DNA of 64,000 nt from Deinococcus puniceus (GCF_001644565.1 NZ_CP011387.1:237001-301000), one strand, 5' to 3'; counted from the stretch's first letter, positions 18,884-27,437 are shown. The notes: generated by a model not told the origin, from the letters alone. Made by a program: numbers and translations.

Positions 18884-19474
18884 CTAGCCGTGCCGAGGCC
18901 GAATAATCAGGCGGCGGGACGCGCCCTCGCCCACCGATTCGCTCATCACGTCCGGGTGTTCCTTCAGGGCGATGTGAATCACGCGGCGCTCGGAGGCGGG
19001 CATCGGCTGAAGCTCGTGCGCTTCGCCGCTTTTGGCGACCTGAATGGCGAGGCGTTCGGCCAATTTGGTCAGGGTGTCGGCCTGCCGTTTGCGGAAGCCG
19101 CCCACATCGATTCGCACGCGCAGATCGCTGCGGCCCGCCTGTTTCGCCAGCACCGTATAGGCGATCACCTCTATGGCTCCCAGCAATCGACCGTCGCGGC
19201 CTGCCAGTTTGGCGGCGTTTTCACCTGTAATCTCGGCTTCCAGCGCGTCCTCGGCCTGCTGCACCGACACGCTGAGGGTGTCGTCCATCCGGCTGGTCAG
19301 GGCGTTCAGAAAGCGTTCCAGCACTTCTTTGGGGTCTTCATTGGGCGTGCCTTCGGCGGGCAAAGCGTCTGCCGGGGCGTCACTGACAGGCGGCGGCGGC
19401 GTGACCTCGTCCTCGTCGGCCTCGCTAATTCCCAAGCCCGCGAGATAGTCGTCGAGGTTCGTGCGGTTGTCCAT
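18884..19474 (-). CDS. Jag/KhpB-like RNA-binding protein with R3H domain
   Basis: 196 residues. An acidic, proline-rich N-terminus (to about residue 45) leads to a KH-like region ([22 protein letters not shown], where GRDGRLL is the KH loop) and an R3H domain near the C-terminus ([24 protein letters not shown], with the R-x3-H pattern RRVIH). This is the KhpB/Jag architecture, an RNA-binding partner of KhpA linked to cell division and small RNAs. TAAACT lies 6 nt before the ATG. The gene is followed by prmC. Confidence 0.88.
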   Translation of the reverse strand: MDNRTNLDDYLAGLGISEADEDEVTPPPPVSDAPADALPAEGTPNEDPKEVLERFLNALTSRMDDTLSVSVQQAEDALEAEITGENAAKLAGRDGRLLGAIEVIAYTVLAKQAGRSDLRVRIDVGGFRKRQADTLTKLAERLAIQVAKSGEAHELQPMPASERRVIHIALKEHPDVMSESVGEGASRRLIIRPRHG

Positions 19475-19516
19475 ACGATCAGTTTACTGCGGAATTCTCA
19501 CGATTCCCTCTCAGAT

Positions 19517-20020
19517 TCAGATTGGATCAGCTTGGTCTGTGTTTTGTGGCTGGGCGGCCTGCCTCGCAAACTCTGCCGCGCTGCGTTCCAGCATCTCGAA
19601 CATGCTTTCGAAGCCTGCCTTCCCGCCCAGATACGGGTCGGGCACGTCTGCGCCGGGGGCGAGTGGGTCAAAGTCGCGCATCAGGCGCACGCGGCTTGCG
19701 GCTCCGGGCGTTCCGGCTAGGGCGCGGGCCTCCGCTGCGTTTTGGGAATCCATCGCCAGAATGACGTCATAGTCGACAAAATCACGCCGGAGCAGTTGCC
19801 GCGCTTTGCCCGTCAGCCTCAGCCCATGCCGCCGCGCCACGTCTATGCTGCGCGGGTCGGTGGGCCTGCCCACATGCCAATCGCCTGTGCCCGCGCTGTC
19901 GACCACAGCGTCTACCCCAGCCGCCGTCAATTCCCGCCGCAAGAGCGCCTCGGCCACCGGAGAACGGCAGATATTGCCGAGACACAGGGCCAGAACGCGC
20001 AGGGGAGGGGAAGGGGGCAT
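19517..20020 (-). CDS. Low-molecular-weight protein tyrosine phosphatase
   Basis: About 167 residues. The active-site loop LCLGNICRSPVAEAL (C-x5-R-S) is at the N-terminus, and the general acid lies in VPDPYLGG (DPY) near residue 125. DSAGTGDWHVG and LTGKARQL are also conserved. The start at 20020 puts the catalytic loop at the usual distance; an ATG at 20038 is possible, and no ribosome site decides. It may act in stress or exopolysaccharide control; partner kinases are not nearby. Confidence 0.9.
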   Translation of the reverse strand: MPPSPPLRVLALCLGNICRSPVAEALLRRELTAAGVDAVVDSAGTGDWHVGRPTDPRSIDVARRHGLRLTGKARQLLRRDFVDYDVILAMDSQNAAEARALAGTPGAASRVRLMRDFDPLAPGADVPDPYLGGKAGFESMFEMLERSAAEFARQAAQPQNTDQADPI

Positions 20021-20044
20021 GGGGATAGTGTGGGGCATTTGGGG

Positions 20045-20225
20045 GTGTGGGTGAACCCCCCGTTGCTGGCGCAACGCCCCCCTTAGACTTGAAAAGCTCT
20101 GCTCCGCAGCTCTGCGAGTCCGCAGGAGAGGTGGGGACACAAGGTTTTGCGCTCCCCTTTAAGGGGGGCTGGCTGCGAACTGATACAGCTCCGCAGGAGA
20201 GCAGACTGGGGGGTTGACACGCGGC
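20045..20225. repeat. GC-rich palindromic intergenic repeat, copy 2 (longest)
   Basis: Carries both units of the family: GTGAACCCCCCGTTGCTGGC-type with GCAACGCCCCCCTTAGA, then CTCCCCTTTAAGGGGGGCT-GGCTGCGA and GCAGACTGGGGGGTT. The end GGGGTTGACACGCGGC is shared with the copy at 32390. About 180 bp between the phosphatase and the cyclophilin genes. Confidence 0.75.
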
Positions 20226-20323
20226 CCCAACGGAAAAAGTGGATCGCAGCCGCAGTTTCCCACGATCTACGATCCACCCTCCACGATCAAGCTGTTATCT
20301 GTTCGGATTCACCACGAGCGGTG

Positions 20324-20905
20324 TTATTGGCTGCGCTCGATCAAAAACGCCTTTTCGATGATGTCGGGCGTGCCGGGGTAGCCGGGCTGAATGCGGGTGA
20401 GACGGTCTAGCACGTCCAGCCCTTCCACGATGCGGCCAAAGACGGTGTGCTTGCCGTTCAGGTGGGGCGTGGCGGTAAAGGTCACGAAGAATTGGCTGCC
20501 GTTGGTGCCGGGGCCACGGTTGGCCATGCTCAGCACGCCTTTTCCGTCGTGGCGGTGGTCGCTACCAAATTCGTCTTCAAAGTCGTAGCCGGGGCCGCCG
20601 CTGCCCGTGCCAGTGGGATCGCCCGCCTGCGCCATGAAGCCGTCGATGACGCGGTGAAACTTGATGCCGTCGTAGTAGTGATGACGCAGCAAGTAGGCGA
20701 AGGAGTTGACGGTCACGGGGGCGTCGTCGGCAAACAGGTCGACGATCAGGCGGCCTTTGCTGGTGTCCAGCACGGCGCGGTAGTCCTTGCCGGGTTCGAT
20801 GCCGTCTCCGAGTTCGGGGGCAGCGGTGAACTTGATCTGGCGCTCGGCGCTGAGTTCGGGCGTGACGGTAAAGCCTTGGGGCAGGTCGGTATAGGCGTCG
20901 CTCAT
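20324..20905 (-). CDS. Cyclophilin-type peptidyl-prolyl cis-trans isomerase
   Basis: 193 residues. The catalytic arginine is in [20 protein letters not shown], and the substrate pocket is formed by [18 protein letters not shown] and [20 protein letters not shown] 35-residue N-terminal extension precedes the domain, without a clear signal peptide, so it is probably cytoplasmic. An insert [14 protein letters not shown] lies in a loop. TACAAT sits 6 nt before the ATG. Confidence 0.93.
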   Translation of the reverse strand: MSDAYTDLPQGFTVTPELSAERQIKFTAAPELGDGIEPGKDYRAVLDTSKGRLIVDLFADDAPVTVNSFAYLLRHHYYDGIKFHRVIDGFMAQAGDPTGTGSGGPGYDFEDEFGSDHRHDGKGVLSMANRGPGTNGSQFFVTFTATPHLNGKHTVFGRIVEGLDVLDRLTRIQPGYPGTPDIIEKAFLIERSQ

Positions 20906-20911
20906 GCGGGC

Positions 20912-20917
20912 ATTGTA
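20912..20917 (-). promoter_or_regulatory. Candidate leaderless -10 box of the cyclophilin gene
   Basis: TACAAT on the minus strand, 6 nt before the ATG at 20905; no Shine-Dalgarno sequence. Confidence 0.55.
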
Positions 20918-21015
20918 GCGGGCCTAGTCACACAGTCAGCTTTCAGGAGGATGAAGAAAGCCGGGGTTTGACATTTGAGGGCGTCTGGCTTACCTGTGCC
21001 CCTGAAAAACAGACC

Positions 21016-22281
21016 TCAGATCACCCATTCGCCGTCCCGCATCAGGGCTTCACGGCTGCCGTCCCCCCGCACGCCGTCCACGTTCATGCCGGGGCTGCCG
21101 ATCATCCAGTCCACGTGAATCAGGCTGTGGTTGCCGCCCAAATCGCTAAAAGAGGTTGTGGATTCTGTGGCCCCGATCAGGTCAGGCCGAATGGTGGTGG
21201 GGTAGGCGCGGCCCAGCGCAATGTGGCTGGCGGCGTTTTCATCAAACAGCGTATTCAGAAACAAGGTTCCGGTGCGGGCCACCGGCGCACTCGCGGGCAC
21301 CAACGCCACTTCACCCAAGCGGGCCGCGCCCTCGTCCGTGCCGATCAGTTGGCGCAGGGTGTCTTCGCCGCGTGTGGCACTTACTTCTACGGCGCGGCCT
21401 CCCTCAAACTTCACCCGAATGCCCTCTACGAGTTGCCCGCGCACGCTCAAGGGTTTGCTGGCGACGGCCACGCCGTCCACGCGGTCACGGTGCGGGGCGG
21501 TAAACACCTCGTCGGTGGGAAAGTTGGGCACGCCCAGTACGCCATTTTTGGCCCGTTCTGCGCCGCCCTGCCAGAAGTGTCCATCAGCCAGTCCGACAGT
21601 CAGGTCGGTGCCCAACTCGCCCTGAAAGTGCAGAGCCGCAAACCGCTGTTGATTCAGGCGGTCTGTGCGGGCCTGCAAGCCTGCCAAGTGCGTTTGCCAT
21701 GCGCCTACCGGGTCAGGCGTGTCCACGCGGGTCACGGCGAAAATGTCGTCCCAGAGGCGGGCCACCGCTTCGGCTTCGGGCAGGTCGGGAAACACGGCCC
21801 CCGCCCAAGCTGGGGTGGCAATGGCCGCCACCGTCCAGCTCACCTCGAAGTTGCCCGACGCCTCGCTGACCTTCTGAAAAGCTTGTGCCAGAGCTTTGCT
21901 GCGCCGCGCCACCCGACCTCCGTCCACGCCTGCCAACAACGAGGGGTCGTCTCCCAAAATGCCGATAAAGGCGTACCCGTCGGCCACCATCGCTTCCCGC
22001 TCCTGCGCTTGCCACGCGGGAAGGAAGGCCACCGCTTCATCGGAGCCGTCTTCGTAGAGGGCCAAATCGGTGTGTGCGTCGGTGTACACCACGCGGGCAT
22101 CCAGCGCCCCGGCGCGGTAGGCGGCCCGCTGCACCAAGCGGGCAAAGGCGGCGGCCTCTACAGGCGCACCAATTCGCACTTTGCCGCCAGCGGTCAGGCC
22201 CACGCCCACGCGCACCAGCAGGTCGGCGTAGCGGGCAAGTTTGGCATCAAAGTCGGGGACAGACGGGGCAGGAGAAGACAT
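21016..22281 (-). CDS. M29-family metallo-aminopeptidase
   Basis: 421 residues of the thermophilic aminopeptidase family (AmpS, aminopeptidase T), cytosolic enzymes with two metal ions. Ligand-bearing segments visible are [21 protein letters not shown] (first Glu), [40 protein letters not shown] and [12 protein letters not shown] near the C-terminus. Length matches the family (about 410). TAAAGT lies 6 nt before the ATG. Single-gene unit flanked by dispersed repeats upstream. Confidence 0.93.
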   Translation of the reverse strand: MSSPAPSVPDFDAKLARYADLLVRVGVGLTAGGKVRIGAPVEAAAFARLVQRAAYRAGALDARVVYTDAHTDLALYEDGSDEAVAFLPAWQAQEREAMVADGYAFIGILGDDPSLLAGVDGGRVARRSKALAQAFQKVSEASGNFEVSWTVAAIATPAWAGAVFPDLPEAEAVARLWDDIFAVTRVDTPDPVGAWQTHLAGLQARTDRLNQQRFAALHFQGELGTDLTVGLADGHFWQGGAERAKNGVLGVPNFPTDEVFTAPHRDRVDGVAVASKPLSVRGQLVEGIRVKFEGGRAVEVSATRGEDTLRQLIGTDEGAARLGEVALVPASAPVARTGTLFLNTLFDENAASHIALGRAYPTTIRPDLIGATESTTSFSDLGGNHSLIHVDWMIGSPGMNVDGVRGDGSREALMRDGEWVI

Positions 22282-22287
22282 AGGGGT

Positions 22288-22293
22288 ACTTTA
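22288..22293 (-). promoter_or_regulatory. Candidate leaderless -10 box of the aminopeptidase gene
   Basis: TAAAGT on the minus strand, 6 nt before the ATG at 22281. Confidence 0.5.
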
Positions 22294-22351
22294 TGCCGAG
22301 GAGCAAAAGGATGAGTGGTCTGTAACGTTGCTGGGGCGGGTGCGTTGGAAG

Positions 22352-22445
22352 GTGAACCCCCCCCGTTGCTTCGCAACGCCCCCCCCTTAGAGGTGGGGAC
22401 GAGTGCGCATTTATGCCGTTCTTAGACACTCAGACCCTTAGACCA
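22352..22445. repeat. GC-rich repeat, copy 3, followed by CTAAGGGTC-type repeat
   Basis: GTGAACCCCCCCCGTTGCTT with GCAACGCCCCCCCCTTAGA and AGGTGGGGACGAG make the GC-rich unit. CTTAGACACTCAGACCCTTA follows at 22412-22443, a member of the telomere-like family, so the two families are adjacent here. Confidence 0.7.
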
Positions 22446-22477
22446 AGCCCCCTGAACGCCCTTCCCACACCCCCCAA

Positions 22478-22954
22478 TCACCACCCCTCGATCTGCCGCC
22501 CCGCCTCGAACGCCGCCACGCCCGCTGCCACTGCCAGATTCAGGCTGCGGCCCCCGCCGGGTTGCGGGAGTTTCAGCCGGGGCAGGGCGTCGCGTAGCCA
22601 TACGGGCAGGCCACGCGATTCGGGGCCGAACAGCAGATAATCGCCGCGTTGAAAGCCTGCCCGCGTGTGCAGTTGCGTACCGTGCGTCGTAAAGGCCCAA
22701 ACCCGCGCACCGGGTGGCAAGGTGGCCGCGAACGCCGTCCAGCTCGCGTGTTCGTGGAGGGCCACGCCTTCCATGTAGTCCATCACGGCCCGCCGGAATT
22801 CGCGGTCATGCAGGTGGAAGCCGAAGGGCCGAATCAGATGCAGCTCTGCCCCCAACACCGAACAGGTGCGGGCCACGTTGCCCACGTTCCCGGCCTTCTC
22901 CGGCTCGAACAGCACGACGTGGAGGAGTGGCGGGACGGGAAGTTCCATGCTCAT
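22478..22954 (-). CDS. trmL: tRNA (cytidine/uridine-2'-O-)-methyltransferase TrmL
   Basis: 158 residues of the SPOUT class, which methylates the wobble ribose of tRNA-Leu. [20 protein letters not shown] is the N-terminal motif 1, [11 protein letters not shown] is motif 2 at the knot, and [22 protein letters not shown] is motif 3. The family usually has P-x3-RSLNLS at this place, matched here by GGGRSLNLA. The ATG overlaps the ispF stop, so the two are one operon. Confidence 0.92.
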   Translation of the reverse strand: MSMELPVPPLLHVVLFEPEKAGNVGNVARTCSVLGAELHLIRPFGFHLHDREFRRAVMDYMEGVALHEHASWTAFAATLPPGARVWAFTTHGTQLHTRAGFQRGDYLLFGPESRGLPVWLRDALPRLKLPQPGGGRSLNLAVAAGVAAFEAGRQIEGW

Positions 22955-23442
22955 GCAGAGCGCACCAGCAGCAGCGTGACCCGCGTCTGCACATGATCCG
23001 GGGCTAATCCTTCCGAGGTTTTGAAGCTCACGCCGACTTCGGATTCGGGCAGGCCGAGCAGCAGCGCCACATTCTGTGCGATGGCGGCCCGCAGCGGCCC
23101 GAGCTTGGGCTTATCCAGTGTGACCACGAGGGCCACATTTGCGGGTACGTAACCGCGCTCCTGCACCAAGTCTAGCGCCCGTGCCACGATCACCGCCGAA
23201 TCTAGCCCCTTGTGCGCCGCGTCGGTATCGGGGAAGTACTGCCCGATGTCGCCCAGTGCGAGGCCCGACAGCAGAGCATCGGCCAGCGCGTGCAGCACGG
23301 CGTCTCCATCGCTGTGGGCCACCGCGCCCTTTTCGGCGTTGGGAATCGGCACACCGCCTAGAATCAGTGGGCGGCCCCCGGAAAGTCGGTGGGCATCTTC
23401 GCCAAATCCGATGCGGTAGGGGAGGGTGGGGGAAGAGGTCAT
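22951..23442 (-). CDS. ispF: 2-C-methyl-D-erythritol 2,4-cyclodiphosphate synthase
   Basis: 163 residues; converts CDP-ME2P to MEcPP in isoprenoid synthesis. Zinc ligands are in [12 protein letters not shown] (DxH) and [18 protein letters not shown], and the CDP pocket is in KTSEGL. ispD of the same pathway lies 22 kb away at the window start, while many bacteria keep them adjacent. TACACT lies 6 nt before the ATG. Overlaps trmL by 4 bp. Confidence 0.96.
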   Translation of the reverse strand: MTSSPTLPYRIGFGEDAHRLSGGRPLILGGVPIPNAEKGAVAHSDGDAVLHALADALLSGLALGDIGQYFPDTDAAHKGLDSAVIVARALDLVQERGYVPANVALVVTLDKPKLGPLRAAIAQNVALLLGLPESEVGVSFKTSEGLAPDHVQTRVTLLLVRSA

Positions 23443-23487
23443 GGGGGGAGTGTAGAGCGTGCCGGATCAGAGCCGGAGTGATGCTGC

Positions 23488-23597
23488 GTGTGAACCCCCC
23501 AGTCTGCTGTGCAGCCAGCCCCCCTTAAAGGGGAGCGCAAAAGATCAGTTGTCCTCCCCTCAAGGGGGGCGTTGCGCCAGCAACGGGGGGGTTCACC
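23488..23597. repeat. GC-rich palindromic intergenic repeat, copy 4
   Basis: Both units in inverted order: GTGAACCCCCCAGTCTGCTG with GCAGCCAGCCCCCCTTAAAGG, then CCTCAAGGGGGGCGTTGCGC with AGCAACGGGGGGGTTCAC. The whole 110 bp is almost symmetric and fills the gap between ispF and the yigZ-like gene. Confidence 0.75.
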
Positions 23598-24233
23598 TCA
23601 AGCAGAATCCACCACCGCCACCGTCGCCCCTCCGCTCGTCGCGTCCCTCATCGCCTGTGCAAAGGCGGGCGCATCCTCGGGATAAAGGCTGACGGGCAAC
23701 AGCACGCCCGCCGCCGTGAATTCTTCTTCGCCCCGCACGGCATCCACGCTGCCCAACAGGTGATACAGGGCGCTGAGATGCCCAAAGCCCACGCCCACGC
23801 GCAGGGTCACGCGCCCACGCACCAGCACACGCGGGGCGGTTCTCAGGCACTCTGCCGCCGTGCCGCCATACGCCCGCACCAGCCCGCCCGTACCCAGTTT
23901 GGTGCCGCCGTAATAGCGCACGACCACCACCATCACGTGGTCTACGCCCTGCCCGCCAATAGCCCGCAAGATCGGTGCGCCCGCCGTGCCGCCCGGTTCG
24001 CCGTCGTCGCTGAAGCGGTACAGCGGGCCGATCTGGTAGGCCCAGCAGTGGTGCGTGGCGTCAGGGTAGCGGGTACGTAACGCGGCCAACTGTGCCAACG
24101 CTTCCGGCGCGGTGTCGGCGCGTTCGGCAAAGGCCAAGAATTCGCTTCCCTCTATCACGGCGCTGTGGCGGTGTGCGGCGGCCAGTGTGGAGAAGGGCGG
24201 GGGCAGGTCAGGAAGTTGTAAATCTACACTCAA
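23598..24233 (-). CDS. YigZ/IMPACT family protein (UPF0029)
   Basis: 211 residues. The conserved IMPACT core is intact: [30 protein letters not shown] and [26 protein letters not shown]-terminal domain of the UPF0029 type follows. The start is taken as TTG at 24233, which overlaps the nudix stop (TTGA); no ATG fits the domain boundary. Function in bacteria is not settled. It is the second gene of a nudix-yigZ operon. Confidence 0.88.
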   Translation of the reverse strand: MSVDLQLPDLPPPFSTLAAAHRHSAVIEGSEFLAFAERADTAPEALAQLAALRTRYPDATHHCWAYQIGPLYRFSDDGEPGGTAGAPILRAIGGQGVDHVMVVVVRYYGGTKLGTGGLVRAYGGTAAECLRTAPRVLVRGRVTLRVGVGFGHLSALYHLLGSVDAVRGEEEFTAAGVLLPVSLYPEDAPAFAQAMRDATSGGATVAVVDSA

Positions 24234-24853
24234 AGCAGCCCGCGCTCCATGAGGAGCCGCCGCGAGTGCCACAGCGTCAGGCTGCTGGGGCCGTCTAGAA
24301 TCTGGCCCGCCTCCAGCAGCGCGTAAATGTCGGGCAAAGGCATGACCACGCGCTCAATCACTTCGGTTTCCTCGTGCGCCGTGTCGCCCAGTGCCACGCC
24401 CAGCGCCAGAAACGGATAAAAAATGACGCCGCTGATGCTGGGTTGAGGATAGAACCCCGGCAAGGCCACCCACTCGCCTGCCACGCCGCCCACCTCCTCG
24501 CGCAGTTCGCGCACGGCTGCCGCGTGCAGTTCCTCGCCGCGCTCCACGCCGCCCGCCACCACTTCCCACACGGTAGCCCGCAGTGGATAACGGTATTGCC
24601 GAATCAGCACGCCTTCACCCTCGGCGGTTATTGGCAGCACAAAAATGGCGCGTGGGCCGCGTGGACGGTACTGATACTGGCCCTCCAGCCCGCCGCCCAT
24701 ATCCACCCGGTCAAGCACCACCGAGCGCGGCCCCGGCACCAATTCCCGCGATTCCAGCGTGTGCCAAGGCTGCGCTTCGTCGGGCACCAAGGTGGGCCAG
24801 TTGGCGTGCGTGGTCGTGTCGCTGCTGCTTTCTGCGTTGCCGTTGCCCGTCAT
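24230..24853 (-). CDS. NUDIX hydrolase, ADP-ribose pyrophosphatase-like
   Basis: 207 residues. The nudix box reads [23 protein letters not shown] near residues 100-122, with all Glu ligands present. The upstream [20 protein letters not shown] is typical of the ADP-ribose pyrophosphatase branch. The first 30 residues are polar and unstructured. TAGCCT lies 6 nt before the ATG. It would clear ADP-ribose or another nucleoside diphosphate derivative. Confidence 0.88.
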   Translation of the reverse strand: MTGNGNAESSSDTTTHANWPTLVPDEAQPWHTLESRELVPGPRSVVLDRVDMGGGLEGQYQYRPRGPRAIFVLPITAEGEGVLIRQYRYPLRATVWEVVAGGVERGEELHAAAVRELREEVGGVAGEWVALPGFYPQPSISGVIFYPFLALGVALGDTAHEETEVIERVVMPLPDIYALLEAGQILDGPSSLTLWHSRRLLMERGLL

Positions 24854-24859
24854 AGGCTT

Positions 24860-24865
24860 AGGCTA
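24860..24865 (-). promoter_or_regulatory. Candidate leaderless -10 box of the nudix gene
   Basis: TAGCCT on the minus strand, 6 nt before the ATG at 24853. Confidence 0.5.
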
Positions 24866-24889
24866 CGCGGTTTCGGGGCCGAGCGCGGC

Positions 24890-26785
24890 TTACGTTCCCA
24901 TCCGCTGCATTTCCACCACGTAGCGGGCGATTTCTTGCGGGGAAGCCACCCCGCGTGCCACTTCTACCCGCTCCACCAGCACTTCGGGGTCGTAGGGGTC
25001 TACGCGCAGCAGTTGGTTTGCCAGCAGCAGGGCGCGTTTCAGGTCGCCTGCCTCCCGCGCCCGGCGCATCTGGGTACGAATGGCCCCCGTCACGGCCCGT
25101 TGCAGTTGCTCGCGCAAGTCGTCGGCCCACTCGCTGTCGGTCACGGTTTTCAGAAACGGCCCCCGGTACAGCGCCAGCATCCGGGCCATATCGGCGCGCT
25201 CTAGGGCCTGCTCCACTTCCTGCACGTCTATGGTCAGGCTGATGCCCGGCCCCAGCGAGTAACGCGGCATATTGTGCGGCCCCGCGTGCACTACAGCGCC
25301 CTTGCCCAGCGCCTCTCGCAGTTCCCGAATCACGCTGCGGATGTAATTCGATCCGGCCACCGGGTCTTTGTCGGGGTACAGATCCAGCTGGATTTCTTGG
25401 CGGGTACGCCCCGGATGCCGCGCCAGATACACCAGCATCAGGGCGCTGCCGTGCAAGGTCAGGGCTACCGGCTGCCCGTCGCGTACCACACGTGTTCGTC
25501 CCAGCGTTTCCACTTGGGCATGAATCAGGCGCTCCTCATCCAGCGGCACACTTCCGGTCAGGGCCGCAATTTTCTCAATGACCGCTTCCATAAACGGGGC
25601 CACGTGGGGTTCCAGCATGGCGCTGTGCGTCAGTTCACTCAGTTCTTCCAGATCAGGCCGGAAGCGCGCCTTGTCCTTGTCTTGCAGCAGCCGCTCGAGC
25701 CCCTCCCGCAGCACCTCTACCGATTCCGGCCCTCTTCCGGCCCGCCGCAACGAATCCGACAGGTGCAGCAGCGCCCGCGTCAGCAGATGCGAGTCGCCCG
25801 ATTCGCGCACGCCGGGGAGGGCGGCCTCGAAATCCAGCAGGGCCAGTTCTATCTGCCCACGCCGCCGGAACACCACGCCGCGTGTGACCAGCAGGGCGGG
25901 TGGCAATTCCTCACCTGCGTCCACACCCGCGTGCAGGGCTTCCAGCGCCTGTGCAAACTGCCCCTGCTCGCTGTGAAACTCGGCCAAGCGAGAAGCCACC
26001 CAAACACGCGATTCGTACTCACTCGTACCATTCAACAATTCGCGTAATTCTAATAGGGCGCGCAACGTTCGAGGGCGATCTTCCTTCAAGCGATAGACAT
26101 CCGCCTCATTCGTGAGAAGCAAAATCATCCATTGATCAGAATAATATTCTGAATTCGATAAGATTCGCCTCGCCTCTTTTAAATAAATCTCCGCGTCATC
26201 GAAGAGGCGTGCCTCAATATAAATTGCGGCAATGCTTTGCAGCGTGGAGAGGCGTGGATAAGGAACTGGGTCTACACTCAGGACACGTAAGGCTTCCTTA
26301 TTGAGTTGGAGGGCGCGGGAGACGTTGCCCAGAACGCTATACATCTGTGCCAGAGTTTGGGTTATTCGCCCGGTCAACTCATCGTCGCCCAGCGAAATAT
26401 AGCCATGCCAAGCCTTCTCACATCGTGCTAGGCCAGATTCCACTTGCCCCATCTGAAATTCCGTCGTTCCCCACCACCGCTGAAGGCGTAGGCTCAGTTC
26501 TCCAGCGGGCATCGGCCCCAAGTGTGCAAAATGTTGGGCAGCATCTTCGAAGCGTCCCATTAAGCGCATGAGGTTGCCCAACTCAACCATCGCCTCGGGA
26601 TCACCCAAGATTGAAGCTCGGGTTAACGGTGTCTCAGCCAACTCGAATTCGCGTAAGCGAAGATGTGACAATCCCAACATTCGCCAAGAGGCAGCGTTCA
26701 TTTGCTGCAACTCGGCAGCAAGTGTGATGACAGTCCGGTAATTTCCCGTCTCAAAAGCGGTTTCTATTTGATTCGGGGCATTCAT
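24890..26785 (-). CDS. TPR-rich transcriptional regulator with C-terminal BTAD/winged-helix module
   Basis: 631 residues. About residues 1-390 are helical TPR-like repeats (for example ASWRMLGLSHLRLREFELAE, and RITQTLAQMYSVLGNVSRAL). From about 425 a DNA-binding winged helix appears (ETLGRTRVVRDGQPVAL, LVYLARHPGRTRQEIQLDLYP and SNYIRSVIRELREALGKGAVV), followed by a BTAD-type TPR domain to the end. This is a SARP/AfsR-like layout with the TPR part N-terminal. TPR regulators of the RRNPP class bind short peptides; here a peptide gene lies divergent only 36 bp away. GAGGTG stands before the ATG. The 5' part (26050-26785) is clearly more AT-rich than the 3' part, a sign of different history. Confidence 0.88.
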   Translation of the reverse strand: MNAPNQIETAFETGNYRTVITLAAELQQMNAASWRMLGLSHLRLREFELAETPLTRASILGDPEAMVELGNLMRLMGRFEDAAQHFAHLGPMPAGELSLRLQRWWGTTEFQMGQVESGLARCEKAWHGYISLGDDELTGRITQTLAQMYSVLGNVSRALQLNKEALRVLSVDPVPYPRLSTLQSIAAIYIEARLFDDAEIYLKEARRILSNSEYYSDQWMILLLTNEADVYRLKEDRPRTLRALLELRELLNGTSEYESRVWVASRLAEFHSEQGQFAQALEALHAGVDAGEELPPALLVTRGVVFRRRGQIELALLDFEAALPGVRESGDSHLLTRALLHLSDSLRRAGRGPESVEVLREGLERLLQDKDKARFRPDLEELSELTHSAMLEPHVAPFMEAVIEKIAALTGSVPLDEERLIHAQVETLGRTRVVRDGQPVALTLHGSALMLVYLARHPGRTRQEIQLDLYPDKDPVAGSNYIRSVIRELREALGKGAVVHAGPHNMPRYSLGPGISLTIDVQEVEQALERADMARMLALYRGPFLKTVTDSEWADDLREQLQRAVTGAIRTQMRRAREAGDLKRALLLANQLLRVDPYDPEVLVERVEVARGVASPQEIARYVVEMQRMGT

Positions 26786-26809
26786 CGGGTCACCTCACGG
26801 CCTCCTCAT

Positions 26810-26815
26810 TACTCT
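26810..26815 (+). promoter_or_regulatory. Leaderless -10 box of the repeat-peptide gene
   Basis: TACTCT ends 6 nt before the ATG at 26822 and no Shine-Dalgarno sequence exists. It lies in the 36-bp gap between the peptide gene and the divergent TPR/BTAD regulator, so a regulator site here would control both. Confidence 0.6.
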
Positions 26816-26821
26816 TTGGTC

Positions 26822-27079
26822 ATGAACTTCAGCCATACTACACACACTCTGACAGACCTCTTACAAGAAATGGGAGCTTTTTCCAGCAACGGCGTCACCG
26901 ATCAAATGGTGCTGGGCGCTCGTGAATACGGCGTGATGAAGGCTGGCGCTCGTGAATACGGCGTGATGAAGGCTGGCGCTCGCGAATACGGCGTGATGAA
27001 GGCTGGCGCTCGCGAATACGGCGTGATGAAGGCTGGCGCCCGCGAATACGGCGTGATGACCACCGGAAAGGCGGCCTGA
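26822..27079 (+). CDS. Tandem-repeat peptide precursor (five AREYGVM units)
   Basis: 85 residues. A leader of about 31 residues (MNFSHTTHTLTDLLQEMGAF, then SSNGVTDQMVL) precedes five tandem copies of GAREYGVM, the first four joined by KA, and the protein ends TTGKAA. Copies differ only at synonymous positions (Arg CGT or CGC; Ala GCT or GCC). The leader with a short amphipathic helix (LTDLLQEMG) and the repeated core resemble multi-core RiPP precursors or yeast-type pheromone precursors. No modification enzyme, transporter or protease is next to it. The start is leaderless. A second small gene begins one base after the stop. No family recognised. Confidence 0.75.
   Translation: MNFSHTTHTLTDLLQEMGAFSSNGVTDQMVLGAREYGVMKAGAREYGVMKAGAREYGVMKAGAREYGVMKAGAREYGVMTTGKAA
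26915..27058 (+). repeat. 30-bp coding tandem repeat, 4.8 copies
   Basis: Period of exactly 30 bp: units at 26915, 26945, 26975, 27005 and a final shortened one at 27035-27058. All nucleotide differences fall in third codon positions. It is in-frame coding, without spacers, so it is not a CRISPR. Confidence 0.95.
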
Positions 27080-27080
27080 G

Positions 27081-27218
27081 ATGACACACGAAAAAGTAAC
27101 GCCCGCCCCCGCTCCCAAACCCGCCCCCGTGGTGAACACTGCCCCACGCAACGACAAGCCACGCGAAGTGACCTTGCCCGTGATGCGGGGAGCGGCGGCG
27201 GATTTCGGAGTCATCTGA
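27081..27218 (+). CDS. 45-residue peptide ending in a variant of the repeat motif
   Basis: Begins one base after the stop of the repeat peptide. An N-terminal Pro/Ala/Lys-rich segment (VTPAPAPKPAPVV) leads to REVTLPVMRGAAADFGVI at the end. The final AADFGVI aligns with AREYGVM of the upstream gene position by position (acidic, aromatic, Gly, Val, aliphatic), so it looks like a single-copy relative of the core at the extreme C-terminus. Too short for usual gene finders. No ribosome site is clear; translation may be coupled. Function unknown, probably the same system. Confidence 0.6.
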   Translation: MTHEKVTPAPAPKPAPVVNTAPRNDKPREVTLPVMRGAAADFGVI

Positions 27219-27256
27219 ATGAGGATGAATATAGAACACAACGCTTTAAAAGAAGA

Positions 27257-27280
27257 AGTCACCCAGTCGGTGGCTTTTTT
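27257..27280 (+). terminator. Terminator of the peptide operon
   Basis: Stem AGTCACC/GGTGGCT with a five-base loop and six T directly after. It closes the two-gene peptide unit before def. Confidence 0.75.
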
Positions 27281-27404
27281 CTTTTGGTTCGTCTGACAGG
27301 GCGGCTCCGGGCCTCGTCCCACTCTTCCGGCCCGGAGCTTTGGAGAGTACACACCGTCTGTAGGCCTAGCGTCTGGTAAAACTAGCCATTGTGAAGGTGC
27401 CCCG

Positions 27405-27437
27405 ATGAACGTATTTCTATGGACGGTGTTTCTATGA
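27405..27437 (+). CDS. Ten-residue hydrophobic leader ORF before def
   Basis: ATG at 27405 has GAAGGTG at good distance; the peptide MNVFLWTVFL ends at a TGA that overlaps the def ATG at 27434. This could couple def translation to a leader peptide. It may also be chance, since a second in-frame def ATG exists at 27419. Confidence 0.4.
   Translation: MNVFLWTVFL

Noticed and set aside
26915..27058. CRISPR-like regular repeat
   Set aside because: Repeats have no spacers, are in frame and encode a constant peptide.
27219..27296. 25-codon frame after the second peptide gene
   Set aside because: It runs through the terminator hairpin and T run, so translation is unlikely.
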